Origin: an uncultured Clostridium sp.
GTDB lineage: Bacteria; Bacillota; Clostridia; TANB77; CAG-508
Assembly: GCA_948434985.1 (NCBI GenBank)
Contig: CAOJFV010000005.1
Span: 1 to 55,831 of the forward strand
DNA length: 55,831 nt
Direction: 5' to 3'
In this document: in pieces, positions 18,185 through 27,204 of the stretch
How the letters are laid out: each line of letters begins with the position of its first letter
Numbering within the stretch: position 1 is the first letter of the stretch
The notes under the pieces: model-generated
Databases searched by the model: none
Seen by the model: the letters and a program-made list of their open reading frames with translations, nothing else
Told to the model about the DNA's origin: nothing
Made by a program: the position numbers and the translations under genes

Positions 18185-18865
18185 TTAATCAATAGTAGTA
18201 GAAGTTCTACCTGTTCCTACTACATTTTCTTGTAGTGATCTCCATGTATTACAACCTATTATTCCATCTACACTTAATCCTCTACTTGCTTGGTAATTTC
18301 TTACTGCTATACGAGTTTGATTACCAAATATTCCATCAAGTCCTCCTGTTCCATATCCTAAAGTATTTAAATCATCTTGAGCAATTAGAACATACACACT
18401 TAAGCTTCCTTGTTTTAATGTTGGATATCCTCCTGAAGAACATGCTGGTGGACTTTGTCTTCTATCAAAATGTACCCAAGTAGGTGATATGCTAACTGGT
18501 TCAACATAGCTCCACAAGCCAGAATTTTCTGCACTATATCGTAAGCTTGCTCTTTTTTGATTAGTCCACATTTGTCCAACATCAAAAGCTGTTCCTGCAT
18601 AATGTTGTGACTGATTACCATGTCCACCTTCCCATGGTCTTTTAAAAGCATATCCAACTGGAATACTAGTTCCAAATATAAATCTTTGAGTATTCCAAGA
18701 TGTCATTGTTCTTTTAGTAGTCCAAAGTGTATTACTATTACTTGATCCTCTAAATTCTTTTACAGTTAGTGTTCTATTTGTATTATATGGCATACTTTCA
18801 GAAAGTCCCCTATAATACGTTTCCATTCTATCTGTATCATTGTTATATACTATTATTTTAGCCAT
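18185..18865 (-). CDS. M15-type peptidase with peptidoglycan-binding domain
   Basis: A 226-residue protein. The N-terminal half carries a zinc-peptidase pattern, HYAGTAFDVGQ near residue 88 and WVHFDRR near 130 (His, Asp and His ligands), as in M15 cell-wall peptidases. The C-terminal half is a PG_binding_1 domain (LGYGTGGLDGIFGNQTRIAVRNYQ...VDGIIGCNTW). There is no signal peptide, as in endolysins or some spore cortex enzymes. Next to it is a phage-type antirepressor gene, so a prophage remnant origin is likely. AGGAGG precedes the ATG. Confidence 0.8.
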   Translation of the reverse strand: MAKIIVYNNDTDRMETYYRGLSESMPYNTNRTLTVKEFRGSSNSNTLWTTKRTMTSWNTQRFIFGTSIPVGYAFKRPWEGGHGNQSQHYAGTAFDVGQMWTNQKRASLRYSAENSGLWSYVEPVSISPTWVHFDRRQSPPACSSGGYPTLKQGSLSVYVLIAQDDLNTLGYGTGGLDGIFGNQTRIAVRNYQASRGLSVDGIIGCNTWRSLQENVVGTGRTSTTID

Positions 18866-18971
18866 AATAAACCTCCTATTACTATTTTATGAGATCTAAT
18901 TATGGCTTGTGACTTATTTGTTTTTTATTGTTATTTTATAACAAATATTATCTATTTTATATCCCTGTTCT

Positions 18972-19404
18972 TTAATTTCGCCTTTTATACCATTTTTGCT
19001 GTTTTTTTGATATATTACTTGATATAAAGTCAAATATATTAGTTGGTGTTTCTACTATTTTTTTATATCTTTTTTCAACTTCTATAAAGTATTGTCTTAT
19101 TCTTCTTCCATTTTCATTATTCTCTATCATAGATATTTCTTTTCCGAGTATCTATTGTTAAATAATAGTCTATTTGAGGTCTTTCTAAATTTCCAACCTT
19201 CGTAAAATTACGAACCTTAATAAAATCTCTATTTTCAATAAATTTATATTTTTCAATTCTTTTCTTTATCCAGTCAGCATATTTCGTTTTTGTTTCTTCT
19301 CCTCTTAAAAAAACAAATAATTCTCTCGCATTAATTAATTTTTCTCCGCCATCTTTTTCGTAAATAGGCACCACTTCATCTTCTACTAATTTTAATTCAT
19401 CCAT
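18972..19404 (-). CDS. AntA/AntB-type antirepressor, read through a CGG +1 site
   Basis: After repair, a 143-residue protein of the phage antirepressor N-terminal type: LINARELFVFLRGEETKTKYADWIKKRI...NRDFIKV...[36 protein letters not shown]. Phage antirepressors bind repressors to trigger lysis or act as DNA-binding switches. The zero frame breaks at CGG 19146-19144, right at the invariant TxxxAKE-like position, and would stop at 19117; with the C dropped the frame runs on to 18972. I take the ATG at 19404, which has AAGG 10 bases upstream. It shows the rule also covers phage-derived genes that have lived long enough in this genome. Confidence 0.8.
19144..19146 (-). other. CGG +1 recoding site in the antirepressor gene (Gly87)
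   Basis: Zero frame ATA GAT ACT CGG AAA AGA AAT. Repaired GAT ACT (C) GGA AAA GAA ATA gives Asp-Thr-Gly-Lys-Glu-Ile. Fourth base A. Confidence 0.88.
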
Positions 19405-19627
19405 AGGCATATTTCCTTTCATATTTAATTTTACTTATTTTATTGGATTATATAAAGATTTATAAAACTTACTTTTTGTATTGCTCTAAGTTGTTATTGA
19501 TTTTAAATATAATTCTATTATATTTATTATTTTTACATATGTCAACAGTAGAATAATGAAATTATTGTATAATATTATTTTTACAATTGTTACTAATATG
19601 TGAAATTTTTATATTTCTCCATAAAAA

Positions 19628-19657
19628 TAAGCATTAGTATAAATATACTAACGCTTA
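19628..19657 (-). terminator. terminator of the hydrolase gene
   Basis: A 14-base stem with one mismatch (19628-19641 with 19644-19657), followed on the minus strand by a T-rich run, 9 bases past the hydrolase stop. The rest of 19405-19627 shows only A/T-rich sequence. Confidence 0.75.
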
Positions 19658-19665
19658 CCTATTTT

Positions 19666-20589
19666 CTACTTTACATTATTCTTTAACCAATCTAATATAA
19701 AATAATACACTTCATCTTTATTAATTTCGTTTAACATCTCGTGTCTTCCATCTTTAAATAAGCGAATCTTTACATCATCAAGGCCTGCATTATTTAGCAT
19801 ATTATAAACACGAATAACTCCTTTAGAATTTTCTCCTACTGGATCTTTATCTCCTGAAAATATTAGAATTGGTACATTTAAAGTTTTATTTATATTCTTT
19901 TGTTTTGATAAATAATATGTTCCTTTTAGTAAGTCATAATAAGCTATTGCAGTAAAATTTTTACCACATTTAGGATCCTTCACAAATTTATCAACTTGTT
20001 TATAATCACTTGTTGTCCAATCTGCTTTTGTTCTACTTGGTTTAAATTTTTTATTAAACGAACCTGTTACTAAGTATTCTAATAATTCACTTTTATATCT
20101 TTTTCCTTTAAATAGCATAACAAGTTTTGTAAGTAACATACCTGCAAGTAGCCCAGTTTTTTGACCACTTGTTCCTGAAATTATAGCACCTTTTATATCA
20201 TCTTTATATTTTGTTAAATATGACCTAACTAATAATGATCCCATACTATGTCCCATTATTATATATGGAAGTTCTGGATACTTATTTTTCATTTTATTTT
20301 GAAGTATATGGATATCTTCTACAAGTTTATCCCACCCATTATTATCTGCAAAATATCCAAAATCCTCTTCATTCTCTACAGTATTGCCATGCCCTAAGTG
20401 GTCATGTCCAACTACAATATAACCACATTTTGCAAGAACATTTGCAAAATCATCATATCTTCCAATATGTTCTTGCATACCATGAACAAGCTGAATAACA
20501 GCCTTATATTCTTTTACATTATCATTATTCCACACTCTCGCATACACATCTTTTCCTGTACACGATTTAAACTTAAATTCTTTATTCAT
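19666..20589 (-). CDS. alpha/beta hydrolase, monoacylglycerol-lipase-like
   Basis: A 307-residue serine hydrolase of the S33/hydrolase_4 type. It has an oxyanion-region LVHGMQEHIGRYDDFA near residue 35, GHDHLGHGNT near 60, the nucleophile motif GHSMGS near 113, the acid in FSGDKDPVG near 248, and the histidine in KDGRHEMLNE near 283. Likely substrates are monoacylglycerols or lysophospholipids. AAGGA precedes the ATG. It follows the ECF transporter genes on the same strand but its link to them is unclear. Confidence 0.85.
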   Translation of the reverse strand: MNKEFKFKSCTGKDVYARVWNNDNVKEYKAVIQLVHGMQEHIGRYDDFANVLAKCGYIVVGHDHLGHGNTVENEEDFGYFADNNGWDKLVEDIHILQNKMKNKYPELPYIIMGHSMGSLLVRSYLTKYKDDIKGAIISGTSGQKTGLLAGMLLTKLVMLFKGKRYKSELLEYLVTGSFNKKFKPSRTKADWTTSDYKQVDKFVKDPKCGKNFTAIAYYDLLKGTYYLSKQKNINKTLNVPILIFSGDKDPVGENSKGVIRVYNMLNNAGLDDVKIRLFKDGRHEMLNEINKDEVYYFILDWLKNNVK

Positions 20590-20609
20590 TATTCTTTCCT
20601 TCTCATTTT

Positions 20610-21224
20610 CTAATTATCATACCCTTTTGCTTGTAATGCTATACTCATTTCATCTACTCTTTTGAAGCAACTTGTTAAATATGGTACAAATATACAAAGA
20701 CTGTATTTTTTTATGTTTTTAATTGTTGGATAGTATCCTTTTGCCATTTGTGCTTGTTTTACCTGTATATATTCATTTTTAAGTATTGGCATAAAACTTA
20801 TTCCTATTCCTACCATTAAACTCATATCTTTTGTATTTACACCAAATATTTTTAATGGATATAATAAATTTGTTATACCATATACTATGTCCATTGGTTT
20901 TGTTGTAAGTGTTAGTACTAAAGTAAATATTATCATTATAAATATTCTATAAGATATCATAAATGAATATATAACATCAGAAAACAATAGGTTTATTACA
21001 AATGTTATTACTACAAAATATATTGAATTTACTATTGCTTTTATATAATTTATTAACTTTATTCTTGATAAAAGTAACATAGCTATTGATACTAGCAAAA
21101 CTATATTTAAAGTAAAATAATCTTTTACAGTAAATATATATACAGAAATAGCTATTAGAAAAATAAGTTTTACTGTACTATTTAATTTATGTATTATAGA
21201 TTTTCCTTCTATATAATTTAACAT
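20610..21224 (-). CDS. ecfT: ECF transporter transmembrane subunit
   Basis: A 204-residue EcfT with five or so hydrophobic segments, and near the C terminus a coupling-helix motif (QMAKGYYPTIKN, then ALQAKGYDN at the very end) that contacts the ATPases. It is shorter than the usual ~260 residues. Its ATG overlaps the ecfA stop by one base, so translation is coupled. With ecfA and folT it forms a vitamin-uptake module. Confidence 0.86.
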   Translation of the reverse strand: MLNYIEGKSIIHKLNSTVKLIFLIAISVYIFTVKDYFTLNIVLLVSIAMLLLSRIKLINYIKAIVNSIYFVVITFVINLLFSDVIYSFMISYRIFIMIIFTLVLTLTTKPMDIVYGITNLLYPLKIFGVNTKDMSLMVGIGISFMPILKNEYIQVKQAQMAKGYYPTIKNIKKYSLCIFVPYLTSCFKRVDEMSIALQAKGYDN

Positions 21225-22040
21225 TATACTCTCCCCGCTATTTCATTTATAATATTATCAATATCAAAATTATCTTTACTTACATTTATTCCTTTTTTAT
21301 TTAACTCATCAATTAATTTAACTACTTCTGGAATTTCTAATCCAATATTTTTAAATTTCTCTATGTTTTCTATAATAGTATTAGGAGTACATTCAAAAGC
21401 AATTTCTCCTTTATTAATAGCTATTATCCTATCTGCACTTAATATTTCTTGTATTACATTGGTTATATAGATTATAGTAATTCCATATTCATTTTTTAAT
21501 TTCTTTATTGTTTCTATTAATTTCTTTTTACTTACTGGGTCTAGCATTGCAGTAGGTTCATCTAAAACTAAATATTTAGGCCTTAGAGCAAGCATTTCTG
21601 CAACTGCTATTCTTTGTTTTTGTCCCATTGAAAGTGCATAAATATCGGAATTTCTATATTCAAGCATTCCGCATTACATCTAGTGCTTCTGCTATTCTTT
21701 TATCTATTTCATCTTTACTAAAATCAAAGTTTTCAAGCATAAATTTCATATCATCTTCGATACCTGAAAATACTAATTGATTTTCAGGATTTTGAAATAC
21801 AACTCCTACTTTTCTTCTAATATTTTTTATTTCTTTTTTATCTTTAGTAGAAATCTCATCTATTGTTACATCTCCACTTTTAGGCATAACTAGTCCAGAA
21901 ATTAGCTTTATTAAGCTAGATTTTCCTGAACCATTTACGCCTATAATTGAAACAAATTCTCCTTCATTTATTTCTAATGAAATATTATTTATAGCTTTAT
22001 TCGTTTTATAATTAAAAGTTACGTTGTTTACCTTAATCAT
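21224..22040 (-). CDS. ecfA: ECF transporter ATPase, read through a CGG +1 site
   Basis: 271 residues after repair. Walker A is GVNGSGKSS, Q-loop VVFQNPENQLVF, signature LSMGQKQRIA, and Walker B YLVLDEPTAMLDP. The switch position after IIYIT is Asn rather than the usual His, and the signature has Met for the first Gly. As printed it is split at CGG 21671-21669; dropping the C reads ALDVMGMLEYRNSDIYALSMGQ. Only one ATPase gene is here, and ECF transporters use two, so a partner must be elsewhere or this acts as a homodimer. Confidence 0.9.
21669..21671 (-). other. CGG +1 recoding site in ecfA (Gly124)
   Basis: Zero frame GAT GTA ATG CGG AAT GCT TGA. Repaired GTA ATG (C) GGA ATG CTT GAA TAT gives Val-Met-Gly-Met-Leu-Glu-Tyr. 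Fourth base A. Confidence 0.9.
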
Positions 22041-22576
22041 TAATCATTATCATCCCTTAAAAATTTATCAACTGCTGGTTTAATAACCTTTATTATTGGA
22101 AACATTGTTATAATATGAACTGGTACCATTATTATTTCTTTAATAAATCTAGCTCCTGCTATTACGAAGAATGCTTTATCTTGTGTAATAGATATCCAAA
22201 ATGTGTTTAAGACTCCATTTACTAAAATTTGAGTTATTACTGATGCACATATTAATCTAATTATTATTTGTTTATTTGATAAGTCCTCTTTATAAATTTT
22301 GTGTAATACAAGTCCATAGATTGTACCATTTATTAGTGATGTTATTGTATACCCTACAAAATAAGAACCAAATGGGAATAATGTAGAACCTATAAGATCA
22401 GCAAGTCCAAGTATTACTGCATTATATATTGGGCCTAATAACATTCCCCCAAGATATGCTGGTATATAAGAAAATCCAATTTTATACCCTGGTAGTTTCA
22501 CAGCTAAAAATCTTGATAGAATTACTATCATTGCAATAAAAATTCCTGCAAGTACTATTTTTTTTGTTTTTTTCAT
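22040..22576 (-). CDS. folT: folate-type ECF S component
   Basis: A 178-residue integral membrane protein with six predicted segments. Family features: VLSRFLAVKLPGYKIGFSYIPAYLGGMLLGPIYN and LADLIGSTLFPFGSYFVGYT, typical of FolT-like substrate-binding subunits. It overlaps the next gene, ecfA, by one base and so shares its transcript. The long 5' leader with a switch-like hairpin pair suggests control by the vitamin it imports. Folate is inferred from family resemblance only. Confidence 0.8.
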   Translation of the reverse strand: MKKTKKIVLAGIFIAMIVILSRFLAVKLPGYKIGFSYIPAYLGGMLLGPIYNAVILGLADLIGSTLFPFGSYFVGYTITSLINGTIYGLVLHKIYKEDLSNKQIIIRLICASVITQILVNGVLNTFWISITQDKAFFVIAGARFIKEIIMVPVHIITMFPIIKVIKPAVDKFLRDDND

Positions 22577-22590
22577 AATAAAAAAATCCC

Positions 22591-22745
22591 CTTTCTTTTA
22601 AGTAAAACGATTCCGCACACTTAAAAGAAAGAAGATTATATCTCTTCTACTAAAAAACAGCGGAATGCAAAAATAAATATGCGGTATTCCCTTGCCCTAA
22701 TAACAACTTCCCGTCTATTAGGTCTTAACAATTTATTTTTTACTC
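22591..22745 (-). promoter_or_regulatory. structured leader of folT, probable riboswitch
   Basis: The minus-strand leader has two parts. First, a hairpin-rich region (22640-22735) including a 7-base stem CCTAATA/TATTAGG and ending in TTGCATTCCGCTG, which resembles the 3' end of tetrahydrofolate riboswitches. Second, a perfect 13-base stem (22591-22603 with 22619-22631) followed by a G run and seven T, a terminator or Shine-Dalgarno trap. The loop of that hairpin holds GCGGAAT, complementary to ATTCCGC in the first part, so the two folds are mutually exclusive. The rest of 22746-23007 is A/T-rich spacer. Confidence 0.55.
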
Positions 22746-23007
22746 TATTTTTATTTTAACTATTATCTATATTACAACTTTTTTCATTATTCGTCAATAT
22801 TTTTAATGTACTTTGTGTTTTTTATAAATATTTAGACTATCTTGTTTGCAATTCGCTCCTATGTAATAATATATTTACGCTAGTTACAATAATCTTAGAT
22901 TTAGCATTAATCAAAAAAATAATATTATTCAGAATTTGGGTTGTAATTTTTTGGAAATAAGTATACAATATACATTAGTTTTAATAATACTTCACAGGAG
23001 GAATTTT

Positions 23008-24743
23008 ATGCAAGAATTATCCAAAAGTAAATTATATGAAATTGATAAAGTGGCAAATTTTAGAGAACTGCTTAATCGTTCTGCTAATTTATATTCTAAT
23101 AAGGTCGCATTTACATATAAATTAAATCCTAAATCTATTGAATATATTACTCATACTTATCTGGAACTAAAAGAGGATGTAAAAAATTTAGGAACAAGTC
23201 TCATTAATTTAGGCTTATCTGGGAAAAGAGTTGCAATTATTGCGCCAAATCGTTATGAATGGTGTGTTAGTTACCTTAGTGTTACTACTTCTCGGTATGA
23301 TAGTTGTTCCATTAGATAAAGCTTTACCTGATAATGAAATTGAAAGTTCTATTATTCGTGCTGAAGCTGAAGCTGTTATTTTTGATAAAAAATATTTAGA
23401 ATTTTTTCAAGATATAAAATCTAACTCAAATTGTAAGTTAAAACATTTTATTTGTATGGATTTAGAAAATTTAGACGATTCTATTTTATCTTTGCCAAAT
23501 CTTATGTTACAAGGAAAAGAACTTATAAAAAACGGTGATACAAAATATGATGATGTAAAAATTAACGAAAATGGAATGAGTATCATGCTTTTCACATCAG
23601 GTACTACTTCTATGGCTAAAATTGTAATGTTATCACAAGCTAATATTTGTGCTAATATTTATTCAACTGGTTGCATTGCAAAAGTAACAAAAGAAGATAC
23701 ATTTTTATCTTTTTTACCTTTACATCATACATATGAATCTACTACTACTTTTTTATATGGTCTTTATTCTGGTATTACAATTGCTTTTTGTGATGGACTT
23801 CGTTATGTTTCACAAAATCTAAAGGAATATAAAGTAACTGGTTTTGTATGTGTTCCTCTTATTTTAGAGGCTATGTATAAAAAAATAAAAAAAGGTATTA
23901 AGGATAAACATTTACAAATTCCTTTTGCTATTTTAACTGCTATTTCTAATTTTCTATTACTGTTTGGAATTGATGTAAGAAGAAAATTTTTTAAATCTAT
24001 TATTGATGAATTAGGACGGTCATTTAAGACTTGTTATTTATGGTGCTGCACCAATGGATAAATCTACAATTAAAGGTTTAAAAAGTGTTGGTATTGAACT
24101 TTTAAATGGTTATGGACTAACTGAAGCATCACCTATTGTTTCAGCAGAGAATGATAAATATCAAAAACCTGGTTCAGTTGCATTTGCTTTACCAGATGTA
24201 GAAATTAGAATTGATAATCCAAACTCACAAGGTATAGGAGAAATTTGGGTAAAAGGACCTAACATTATGCTTGGATATTACGATAATGAAGATGCTACTC
24301 GTGAGGTCTTGACTAATGGTTGGTTCCACACAGGAGATTTAGGCTATTATGATAAAAAAGGTTACTTATTTATAACTGGAAGAAAAAAGAATGTTATCGT
24401 ATTAAAAAATGGTAAAAATATTTATCCAGAAGAACTTGAATTACTAATCGCAAGACTTCCATTTGTAGTAGAAAATATGGTTTTTGGAAAACCTACTGTA
24501 AATGACGACTTAGAAATTAATGCAAAAATTGTTTATAATACCGATTATATGAAGCAAACTTATCCAGATAAAGATCTTTCTGAATATAAAGATATAATTT
24601 GGAATGAAATAAAAGAAATTAATAAGACAATGCCAGCTTACAAACATATAAGAAATATAATTGTTACAAATGAACCTATGATTAAAACTACTACACAAAA
24701 AATTAAGAGAAATGAAGAATTAAAAAAGATATTAGGAGAATAA
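23008..24743 (+). CDS. long-chain acyl-CoA synthetase, read through two CGG +1 sites
   Basis: An AMP-forming acyl-CoA synthetase, 577 residues after repair, that activates fatty acids with ATP and CoA. Motifs: P-loop-like LFTSGTTSMAKIVMLS near residue 196, GYGLTEASPI near 362, GDLGYYDKKGYLFITGRKKNVI near 440. As printed it is three pieces. CGG at 23293-23295 and CGG at 24017-24019 separate them, and dropping each C gives VTTSGMIVVPLDKAL and IIDELGGHLRLVIYGAAPMDK. The ATG at 23008 has AGGAGG 6 bases upstream. The standard GTTGxPKG is degraded to GTTSMAKI, so substrate or rate may differ. Confidence 0.9.
23293..23295 (+). other. CGG +1 recoding site 1 in the acyl-CoA synthetase gene (Gly96)
   Basis: Zero frame ACT ACT TCT CGG TAT GAT AGT. 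Repaired TCT (C) GGT ATG ATA GTT GTT CCA gives Ser-Gly-Met-Ile-Val-Val-Pro. Fourth base T. Confidence 0.9.
24017..24019 (+). other. CGG +1 recoding site 2 in the acyl-CoA synthetase gene (Gly337)
   Basis: Zero frame GAA TTA GGA CGG TCA TTT AAG. Repaired TTA GGA (C) GGT CAT TTA AGA CTT gives Leu-Gly-Gly-His-Leu-Arg-Leu, a conserved block before the AAPM loop. Fourth base T. Confidence 0.9.
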
Positions 24744-24760
24744 CTCCTAATATCTTTTTT
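24722..24760. terminator. bidirectional terminator between the acyl-CoA synthetase gene and bofA
   Basis: A 17-base perfect inverted repeat (24722-24738 with 24744-24760). Its five-base loop holds the synthetase stop codon and its right arm overlaps the bofA stop. Confidence 0.85.
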
Positions 24761-25019
24761 ATAAAACAAATTGTAATATTGCTACTATTACAACTCCTGG
24801 AACTCCTAAAAAACCTACAATTAGCGCTGTTATCCAATTTAAATCTATCATAAATCCAAAGTTTGCACCAATTAAATTTACTACGAATATTATTAATCCT
24901 CCAACTAATCCATTAATTACTAATTTAATAATTAATTTCATTGGTAATGCTAATAATTTTAGTACAATAAATAGAATTCCTACTCCAATTAGTATTGGTA
25001 ATATCATTGTAAAATCCAT
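24759..25019 (-). CDS. bofA: BofA family pro-sigma-K processing inhibitor
   Basis: An 86-residue, almost wholly hydrophobic protein with two to three membrane segments and the family pattern LVINGLVGGLIIFVVNLIG followed by WITALIVGFLGVPGVVIVAILQ. BofA holds SpoIVFB inactive in the forespore membrane until engulfment is complete. AGGAGGG lies before the ATG. It directly follows rng on the same strand. Confidence 0.88.
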   Translation of the reverse strand: MDFTMILPILIGVGILFIVLKLLALPMKLIIKLVINGLVGGLIIFVVNLIGANFGFMIDLNWITALIVGFLGVPGVVIVAILQFVL

Positions 25020-25042
25020 AAATTCTCCCTCCTTTTCTTTAG

Positions 25043-26230
25043 TTAGTCATTGCTACACATATGTTTTCTTGTCATTTCTAGTAGATTCAATTCTGTAAAT
25101 CCTACTATTTGTGTTTTAGAACGGTCATTCTTTAAATTGTCTCTTAGCACTTCGATAATCTTTTCTTTGTGTTCTTTTTCTTTCATATCTATGTAATCTA
25201 TTATAATAATTCCGCCTATGTCTCTTAATCTCAATTGTTTAGCAATTTCTATACTTGCTTCTTTATTTACTATATATACTGTTTGTTCTAAGTTTTTAGT
25301 ACCTATATATTTTCCTGAGTTTACATCAATAGCAGTTAAAGCCTCTGTTTTATCTATTGTAATAAATCCACCACATTTTAGCCATACTTTTCTGTTCTCT
25401 ATTCTCTCTAACTGTGTTCCTAAATCGTACATATCTAATAGGCTTTCTTCTTTTAAGACTAGTTCTATTTTTTGTTTTGTTTCCTTTACAATACTTACTA
25501 TTTCATTATATTGTTTTTTATTGTTTACTACTATTTTTCCTACATCTTGATCTATTAAATCAGTTAGTATTCTTTTAACTATTCCTGAATTTTTGTATAC
25601 TAAACTTGGTACAGTTTCTTGACTATTTTTAGATACTTCTTTTATTTTATTCCACTGCTTCTCTAAATTTCTAATATCTTCTACAATTTCTGCTTCACTT
25701 TTTCCTATACTAGATGTTCTTATTATAATTCCTGCATTTTTAGGTATATTTTTTTGTACTATCTGTACAAGTCTTTCTCTTTCTTTTTGATTTTCTATTT
25801 TTTGTGATACAGTAATAAAGTCAGCATCTGGCATATATACACAGAATCTACCTGGTAAATTGATATGCGTTGATACTCTTGCTCCTTTTTTATTTGTACT
25901 ATCTCTTTTTACTTGTACTAAGATTGGCATACCTGGTTTTGCTATATCTTTTATATTGCTTTTTCCAATTACTTCTTCAGGATTATTTGTTTTTGTATCT
26001 AGTTTTGGCAAAATATCTTTTATATGTATAAATGTATTTTTTCCTTCTCCAATATCTACAAATGCTGCTTGCATTCCTTGTAATACATTTTGAATTTTTC
26101 CTATATATATGTTTCCTTCTAATCTTTTTATTCTGCTATTTTCTACATATCTTTCTATTAGGTTTCCATTTTCTACTAGCATTATAGTTTTATTTTTTTC
26201 TTTGTCTATATTTATGATTATTTCTTTCAT
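25043..26230 (-). CDS. rng: ribonuclease G/E family, short form
   Basis: A 395-residue RNase E/G family endoribonuclease. An S1-like domain lies near residues 35-110 (GNIYIGKIQNVLQGMQAAFVDIGEGKNTFIHIKDI). The catalytic DNase I-like subdomain has the magnesium aspartates in TAIDVNSGKYIG (near 300) and GGIIIIDYIDM (near 345). The protein ends at LLEMTRKHMCSND, before the zinc-link CPxCxGxG region of RNase G. The next gene starts 24 bases later, so the short end is real and not a frame break; no CGG is in frame. It may be monomeric or have altered oligomerisation. Confidence 0.9.
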   Translation of the reverse strand: MKEIIINIDKEKNKTIMLVENGNLIERYVENSRIKRLEGNIYIGKIQNVLQGMQAAFVDIGEGKNTFIHIKDILPKLDTKTNNPEEVIGKSNIKDIAKPGMPILVQVKRDSTNKKGARVSTHINLPGRFCVYMPDADFITVSQKIENQKERERLVQIVQKNIPKNAGIIIRTSSIGKSEAEIVEDIRNLEKQWNKIKEVSKNSQETVPSLVYKNSGIVKRILTDLIDQDVGKIVVNNKKQYNEIVSIVKETKQKIELVLKEESLLDMYDLGTQLERIENRKVWLKCGGFITIDKTEALTAIDVNSGKYIGTKNLEQTVYIVNKEASIEIAKQLRLRDIGGIIIIDYIDMKEKEHKEKIIEVLRDNLKNDRSKTQIVGFTELNLLEMTRKHMCSND

Positions 26231-26280
26231 TCAATGTCCTTTCTGTTATTACAATTTACTACTATAAAATCCGCTCCCAA

Positions 26281-26422
26281 GGTAATGGTTATATATTATT
26301 TTTTCATACCTTGGTGTCGCAACCTATCGTTTACACTTTCATATGTAGGTTGCTCCATTCGCCATTCGCTTCGCTACGGTTGGTTGCTTACGCGGTATTT
26401 AAAATAATATATAACCATTGCC
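26281..26422. repeat. 142-base inverted-repeat element, MITE-like
   Basis: The outer arms (26281-26302 and 26401-26422) match 21 of 22 bases as an inverted repeat; the one difference still forms a G-U pair. Inside lie a perfect 8-base hairpin GCAACCTA/TAGGTTGC and a GC-richer stretch with GCCATTCGCTTCGCTACGG. It carries no ORF. It lies between pth and rng, both on the minus strand. It may be a MITE-like mobile element or a structured RNA; only copy number can tell. Confidence 0.6.
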
Positions 26423-26488
26423 TTTCGCGCTATTTACTGCATTATAATGTGAATTGTAACTCTCTGTATTTAGTATATATATTTGTTT

Positions 26489-27046
26489 TTAATTGTACCT
26501 ATTCATTGCAATGTCAATTCCATTTTTTATAATTTCTTCTATTGCTTGGCTTGCTTTTTTTACTCCTGTTTGCAATATTTCATATTCTTCATCCGGAATA
26601 TGTCCTATTACATAGTTTATAGCATCATTCTTATGCTCTGGTGTTCCAATCCCTATCCTAACTCTAGGAAATTCTTCTGTTCCTAGTTCTTGTACAACAG
26701 ATTTCATTCCGTTGTGATTTCCTGGTCCACCTTTTTTTCTTATTTTCGTCATTCCAATTTCAATATCCATATCATCATATATGATAATTATTTCTTCTTT
26801 TTCTATTTTATAGAAATTCACAAATTCTCGTACTGCAGTACCTGATAAATTCATATAGGTTTGTGGTTTTACTAAAACTACTTTTTCATTATTAATAGTA
26901 CCACTTCCATAAATTGCATTGAATTTAGTACGATTCATTTCTATTTTATATTTGTTTGCTATAATATTTACTGTATCAAATCCCATATTGTGTCTTGTTC
27001 TTGCATATTCGTTTTCTGGATTTCCTAGTCCAACTATCAAATACAT
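26489..27046 (-). CDS. pth: peptidyl-tRNA hydrolase
   Basis: A 185-residue Pth, which frees tRNA from stalled peptidyl-tRNA. LIVGLGNPENEYARTRHNMGFD carries the catalytic His. FNAIYGSGTINNEKVVLVKPQTYMNLSG, IYDDMDIEIG (Asp), and GGPGNHNGMKSV (substrate Asn and His) follow. Start at the ATG 27046; a GTG two codons earlier is also possible. Its activity would matter in a cell that often pauses at an unusual codon, although that link is speculation. Confidence 0.95.
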   Translation of the reverse strand: MYLIVGLGNPENEYARTRHNMGFDTVNIIANKYKIEMNRTKFNAIYGSGTINNEKVVLVKPQTYMNLSGTAVREFVNFYKIEKEEIIIIYDDMDIEIGMTKIRKKGGPGNHNGMKSVVQELGTEEFPRVRIGIGTPEHKNDAINYVIGHIPDEEYEILQTGVKKASQAIEEIIKNGIDIAMNRYN

Positions 27047-27204
27047 ATTCACACATTCCTCTTTGTTTTATTTTCTTATCTATTTTACATTTTTTTAGTT
27101 AAAATTACAAGTAATACATTGTAATTTTAACTAAAAATACCCCATACTATTAAATAATATGAGGATAATAATTTAGGTTTTGCTTTGATATTCATATATC
27201 TAAT

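Noticed and set aside
25043..25070. Short end of rng as another CGG break
   Set aside because: No CGG is near the end, and the next ribosome site begins within 10 bases of the stop.
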